Shown one piece after another: positions 58,801 to 59,509 of a stretch of DNA of 59,509 nt. A program made the translations under genes and the position numbers. Location: positions 1 to 59,509 of the forward strand of contig CANQBZ010000008.1 of assembly GCA_947589295.1 (NCBI GenBank). Reading direction: 5' to 3'. The notes under the pieces were generated by a model, which was not told the DNA's origin, made no database searches, and saw only the letters and a program-made list of their open reading frames with translations. Numbering within the stretch: the first letter of the stretch is position 1; every line of letters begins with the position of its first letter. The stretch is from an uncultured Akkermansia sp. (GTDB lineage Bacteria > Verrucomicrobiota > Verrucomicrobiia > Verrucomicrobiales > Akkermansiaceae).

Positions 58801-59509
58801 CCTGTGTGGGGATGGCGATGTTGACCACGAAGCCGCTTTGCGTTCCCAGAATATGGATCATAGCATTGCCTGGGACGTGTCGTTGGCAAAGAGCACAGAT
58901 GGCGCCACAATCCAAACGGACAGCGATCTCACTCTTTCTGGAGGCTTGGCCTTGGGTGGCAAGACGTTGACCAAGACCGGCGCTGCCGGCCTGACCTTGA
59001 CCGGAGGGGCGACGGGTGGGGGAACCATCGACGTGACAGCCGGGGCGGTGACCTTGGACGGCGGGTTCAGCATAACGGACGGCGGCAAGATTGCCGTGGC
59101 AGATGGAGCCACCCTCACGCTGAACAGCGGTGGCGATGCCCTCGCCCAAGGGGAGGTCGACTTGACCGGCACAAGCAGCGGCGGCACGTTGAGCGTGGGC
59201 AGCGCACGGAGTGACGGCTACACGATTGGAACACTGACCACCGGGGATCACCTCGGCGCGTTGAACCTGCAGGAAGGAGCGAAACTGACCGTGCAGGCGA
59301 CAACAGGGACGCTTGCGACCCTGACGATGAATGGCAGCTCCGCCTTGACGGCGCAACGTGGGCTCAGTGTCGGCGCTCTGACGCTGGACAATGAGGCGAT
59401 GCTCACAGTGGAGAGTGGCGTTCTGAAAGCGGATACTGTTGATGCCAACGGCGGAGGACTGGCCATCAGCATGACCGGCGGGGCTAGCCTGGATTTTGGT
59501 CAGCTTACA
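46847..59509 (+). CDS. Giant autotransporter-type beta-helical surface protein AT2 (3' end outside window)
   Basis: An uninterrupted frame of 12,663 nt (4221 codons) that reaches the window edge without a stop; frame checked at several points along its length. It starts MKLHLPTGLRKALL, sharing the MKLHLP..LR start of AT1. The export signal has two hydrophobic parts (about 11-21 and 32-49) with an Arg-rich stretch between, cleavage near TADA-NSED, like extended autotransporter signals. The rest is Gly/Thr/Val/Leu-rich with countless GGTLTVxG/GTLTLG-type units, the pattern of beta-helical passengers. Larger modules recur: a W-rich LTWN...VW...FSGG module near 49661, 54608 and 58043; a block of about 190 residues near 48640 and 56990; and a tandem pair near 52430 and 52936. 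The C-terminal barrel must lie beyond 59509, if present. Antisense open frames here are shadows. Probable adhesin; ligand unknown. Confidence 0.88.
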   Translation, partial: MKLHLPTGLRKALLACLAALAGRRRVPQTVCTSTAVLGVFLLMWSTADANSEDEPSADVSSIALAENDGIATISGDDYGIMLVDNAEITLDGESYTIYGNQVTPGTGGGDPTTFDATNTLSFTHNGGVTATFSASPTLAGIKVGSGTTLTATGLTSYAHSINVEKGGTLRFGAKNGDGAAASTSYNLTLGSGYDMTGAGTVEFWGGQLTLNGATYGTGEGTQFTGTLDMHGKLYFNAVTSYNFGGTINMNGNELSVYSSGNVYADFVDLNAFKGKGGGQIVIHGTLTGETQRELTCGQMSGAAWTTGLHFKGEVTGYHTFNVDGGVNPGDGDPDSIQFQNKVHLSQNATFNPGASRAKIHITSTGSIVGEGADVAGVTITKTGAGQLIIEGTISGVSTFDVQGGTLDLAKGIDASGVVIKLNGSDAGINTSNGDANARVTIAGITGRQAANIQGTWTIDTAGETYDFTGTVKRNEQDDNRKQWGVNLTKKGTGTQKFGAAESIYSLIVEEGTVEIGRWHIEDGEGWANSIVIGGIAAGEEDAYKEAKLVLSGTGGANKIKAANGALSLRVNKGGTLESGNDLILDGGNNTTVTVGVHGGTVEVTGKLGMADKDTEAVLTIDNGGSVTASSLGGPLSGHAGRLKVGGTDTSGKLTVGTKADHYDGDAFMARSLYVQNSTDDSGEGSVVTINGNVNFYSFVSGQGNYAMIIDGKSTVTIDGTLHGHSDNLRSVKLDNGGELSVKGAVTFGNNYGLEVLNGSATLKGGVTASFITMSQGNLTLGGVVNVSGNFSASHGTVKALDGMTVTRGQTWSFGEGGVLEVGDDATLALSEGAGEWTVDIQVTGGPDNRQGGKLKLTQEGLTALSKLSGLRLTLTGLEEQEGAWTYQLFDVSAMSDVGEDKGSMLTRFVREVLQGYSARGLSVNDTGLLSYTEIQAANLSWNESVSEWQNEGNALWTTESSGTDKFYNGDSVTFTSTDDVTHTVTIGGEVHPENMKVTDGEWSFSGGEGASVRATGTLTVAQGATAAFSGLDSFEVASANISGSLELNFTGTKSLGIATVDGALTITDGTASNWIGTTLSGDGAVVLDASGMDDPTVTVNNNKNLFAALFAAGIATVQRDETHPGIGRFEIANGTTLNLNHNGIGKGLSLIRTLTVKEGATLQLSANVFDNSSGQGNYSKVGTIELAGSGATDGQGALTSGTTAVWIKWNVSLTGDATLYTEVTGRNYFSFDGGAGNGNTPVKLSLNGKTLTFATGTNRGQFRFTAGYGLADGEAGTGIFLLNKGADLQMDTNVGGEFANVGVQMQKNSKLQVSQNATFHYLEDAENLGDSETAAQVTGGSTLTLNYGTEETDHTDGRTFSGAINMGSGTLVKQGAGTQTVGSVTNLGTLQVDGGKIKVTNDYTGAKVTIGESGSLEVGGNMTISNGNNISTFRNTTVNGTVTVNNVATLNLYDGVNFAKLVRIGSANGDATTALTWYSSNDPSTALITIDTDNGDTGNVTLFGLTTSGTAMTVVAGRAHLLTMGDGATLTINEDDQWSSRPETTGFTNGVLELGGLSGGSASSITGTGTLKLTAASGSFGGSIGTNFEYAGGDAFSLTGVFSGSSLKVSQGKLKLESTASCTGGAATATVTGGRLDFNGCTYNVAVHLDAANSDTELMHWSGNATIKALYGKGKVTVEQGSNTLTISGTATEDQVFEGNVCLQGHGTVNLTGTMYLGNGANFGNTVKVTGTLAMQDSEGSPISATVGTLHVGAAGQVQLGTDATLKVNALDGVDGAYGSISGDGTLEITSGGSTGFTIQDEELTLVKSGAEKQTFTSGLKLQTVEVSAGELEVAGDLNLLEKTGNALNTISVVGGTLTVTGSLYGVDGAEHSDQYYNHAHAGKLVVGDNGTVTIGTQQALSSATGADKRPLLQVYSLDMSNTSAVTVYGNLSLGYDGTAPDEAVTSTIAGGTLDVKGDMVNQETLKVTGGTVAIGGRYSGDATSHNGGGSVIMTGGSMTVGGAMNVHDDPDGGVEAVISITGGASLTAKGGLYGNESGTEANSQYFSKGHAGALTVGDATTTGTLTVGDETTHSNVLLQVRSIALTGSGSSITVNGDVSFGWQEGTSSSVNGGTLTATGKMVNEQAFTVSEGGTVEVGGSYSGSGAEGSDEVGGAITLETGGQMTVKGGMNASSVTVGGKKDEQSSTLTLGETGEIENTIGTLTVNTDGVVSLQDTASLTVTELSGNGGSIEGGTLKLTDADGSFSGSISSDLTYAGSGTFELTTAYAGSALTVESGNLTLSAGNTEAMTLGGTGTLTLGTGTLHLTATTHSIGTLAVGDNSTVELALDESPSSLTAALSGTGTLHVTTSGGADSATATLNVSGTEGSNVVVDLGGKTTISGTATLKSVTGSGSISGTLTLSGTQTASAEQAFTGTVGGTVTVSGGYWTLGNGAHIAGTVSVGSGATLALQKGGTVTLNHALVLNGGSLGVVGTGNNASLNIDLASDTSGAIQLSSAVDRNIFEGITLTLTGAAANGLDTLDDNSRAGWSYQLFGDLRDLGWGTSYSLEQFKSDVVLALGNTFVEHEGWYFQLNDDGRLTIALSSELTWNQNATDDNVWSTSAANWGDSSTTAWKQNDVAVFDSSGEKITLGEAITAAAVKIQQGSWTFSAGEASGSLEVTGNLTVEDGAFLTVGADTPITVDGDIALNATGTLKLASDITFGGSVTGSSQITKAENTEGTVYVLWSPSASSADPITWANYTDKYGSALGTGVGYGVHLSDGNLTISDAATFDHDWKVSGSGTLTFNAGVTGSGHTITVKDAGMVVNGNLTGDASTIITVDGGFLTQRSGTLGTAWNKNIDMLSESVTMQVILVNEAVLDIQEGNNAIAQLAGNNSEGDNGATLKIANLKSLNVGEASGFLETIELGGVFRLYGGTLNVGSVTNNGALELHNAQMTVGEFTAGWIEALDGTSVLTVTGAMTLTTAVSKMSGGTIFVEGNLTATGFNMTGGTLTLQNAEGELADSITTLTLGNAAGVSIGSNRTLTVTTLGGGGNITGDGMLKVKNTSGSFAGTVSSNLTYEGGTGGSWTLSTFSGANLTLTSGTLTIGSTGAVGMKATRTTALNSGALTVYVGDETAQLGKLEMHESTTLTLNGTGKAEVKGINGTGGLLKNQTNNGDGALNPVLVISTESADDSFHFTGDLSTSTQKLRFEKQGAGSQTLTGTGSVDIGSITVTGGTLTLNTNASNTAYAGKGGGVVVGSQDARDEVSDVHLVIDGNINSFHVQQGLTVWGNGELTVKHDLVTDGSANVNFDINGGRVTVEGNLGSNGNIRFAPTVSNGGSLTVNGAMSVNQLVTLQGAGSSIQIGGNASLSGGLSMTDGSFTVEGNLGVTSAAGLIMNGGSITVEHGYLGVQDGAAFSIAGGGSVTAQKLRTSDNGGHVGNITVGDGTTTGTLTVGTLANDYSTAGEALMACSLYVHCQSAEEAGDEAGSQVTVHGNANLYKQVSGHDGYSLVIDGKGSVTIEGYLHGNPGANTNNGKIYGIKLDNGGELTVNGDVQSSGAITINNGTATLKGGLEAGSVTLTQGSLTLGGEVNVSGEFTVSGGTLKLGGVTDHAFSFTNAGLKIQLTGGTLDLSAASSSDLANIDLGRLFSVTASGYYTSAGHTLLNFDVDQLADLTGRLDLTSWDGATGLQLVSSDLAELLLAEAQDGQSLWEQFAEEHLDSSFLSGNQHYELDESGVLSIAGEAAQLTWGQRRNDSVWSNGGAFGAGEGDVFTNHSDVLFDGSVSGVDKSVTIGEEGVTAGKMVVKGGTGWTFSGGDLTVTGSLTIGASNAGTDVTFSGTGALAVDSGVTVKGQSSMTLDKTGNVNLGNVTVEAGGEFVTANHDTFCHYTTGWGVVSGAGSIVLKDLGGSFTTTGAYTAGSGEGDATKGLYGMLSGSTGIGSIVLRGNSVMATGSNDADSVFGKVTDSVVVEDGASLWLYSADNPLGDREKDEHTRTLYLCGDGDVDHEAALRSQNMDHSIAWDVSLAKSTDGATIQTDSDLTLSGGLALGGKTLTKTGAAGLTLTGGATGGGTIDVTAGAVTLDGGFSITDGGKIAVADGATLTLNSGGDALAQGEVDLTGTSSGGTLSVGSARSDGYTIGTLTTGDHLGALNLQEGAKLTVQATTGTLATLTMNGSSALTAQRGLSVGALTLDNEAMLTVESGVLKADTVDANGGGLAISMTGGASLDFGQLT
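48640..49240 (+). repeat. AT2 long duplicated block, first copy
   Basis: About 190 codons with the series GGSVTAS, GKLTVGT, SLYVQ, VTINGNVNFY, VTIDGTLHG, KLDNGGELSVKG, ATLKGGV, GNLTLGGVVNVSGNF. The same series in the same order recurs at about 56990-57600. Confidence 0.7.
49661..49910 (+). repeat. AT2 W-rich module, copy 1
   Basis: Encodes LSWNESVSEWQNEGNALW, then a FYNGDSVTF strand, HTVTIGG, and EWSFSGG. It is preceded by a linker with AWTYQLFDV and a LSVNDTGLLSY strand. Two related copies follow in the same gene at about 54608 and 58043. Confidence 0.7.
52430..53360 (+). repeat. AT2 tandem duplication, two units of about 0.5 kb
   Basis: Unit one (from about 52430: GSLYGVDGAEHSDQYY, HAGKLVVG, LLQVYSLDM, VTVYGNLSLG, GGTLDVKGDMVNQETLKV, GGRYSG) and unit two (from about 52936: GGLYGNESGTEANSQYF, HAGALTVG, LLQVRSIAL, ITVNGDVSFG, GGTLTATGKMVNEQAFTV, GGSYSG) match throughout. 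Confidence 0.7.
54608..54850 (+). repeat. AT2 W-rich module, copy 2
   Basis: Encodes LTWNQNATDDNVWSTSAANW, then DVAVFDSSGEKITLG and GSWTFSAGEASGSLEVTG. It is preceded, as in copy 1, by GWSYQLFGDL and a FQLNDDGRLTI strand. Confidence 0.7.
56990..57610 (+). repeat. AT2 long duplicated block, second copy
   Basis: Carries GGSVTAQ, GTLTVGT, SLYVH, VTVHGNANLY, VTIEGYLHG, KLDNGGELTVNG, ATLKGGL, GSLTLGGEVNVSGEF, matching the block at 48640-49240 element by element. Confidence 0.7.
58043..58290 (+). repeat. AT2 W-rich module, copy 3
   Basis: Encodes LTWGQRRNDSVWSNGGAF, then FTNHSDVLFDGSVSG, KSVTIGEEG and GWTFSGGDLTVTG. Preceded by YELDESGVLSIAG in the position of the LSVNDTGLLSY strand of copy 1. 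Confidence 0.7.

Overview
The window looks like a chromosomal segment of a gut-type verrucomicrobium (phylum Verrucomicrobiota, close to the Akkermansia lineage). The main pointers are: (i) a five-gene block 17974-25985 (-) with the order, sizes and features of the Akkermansia muciniphila Amuc_1102-1101-1100-1099-1098 pilus-like/secretin locus; (ii) host-glycan genes (GH2 beta-galactosidase with two CBM32-like modules, an FGly sulfatase, an N-acetylhexosamine 1-kinase); (iii) very large beta-helical autotransporters. These assignments rest on reading motifs, not on a database search.

Layout. 1-2486: sugar-porter MFS gene (-) with an unusual periplasmic insert, preceded by a region with a partial copy of its own 3' tail. 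2487-7309: divergent promoter region and secreted beta-galactosidase (+). 7310-14225: SGNH-hydrolase autotransporter AT1 (-) and its long regulatory upstream region. 14226-16744: thiC-aroD (-). 16867-26057: ankyrin protein, then the secretin/PilM-type operon (-). 26203-27543: lgt, then tRNA-Phe and tRNA-Pro (+). 27608-31831: secreted proteins of unknown function, nahK and a DUF1232 protein (+). 31767-36846: J-domain protein, SDR epimerase, ispD, GatB/YqeY protein and sulfatase (-). 36945-42070: a ribosomal block L24-L5-S8-L6-L18-S5-L15-SecY (+) that lacks S14 and L30 and has lost its usual S10/L14 upstream neighbours. 42389-46377: leuC-leuD-unknown-deoR (+). 46378-59509: a second large regulatory region and a giant open reading frame, AT2, that starts at 46847, stays open for 4221 codons and runs off the window end.

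The most interesting signal is regulatory. Five copies of a 19-bp palindrome, ATCTCTTTTnAAAAGAGAT and variants, occur here, and I find them only upstream of the two autotransporter genes (two for AT1, three for AT2). In both cases the gene-proximal copy follows TGGAC and appears to fill the -35/-10 spacer; about 20 nt later comes a GC-rich leader hairpin, and about 31 nt after that the ATG of a protein starting MKLHLP..LR. The two genes are otherwise different in architecture and 33 kb apart, so this looks like a dedicated regulon for surface autotransporters. AT2 itself is built from repeats at several scales.
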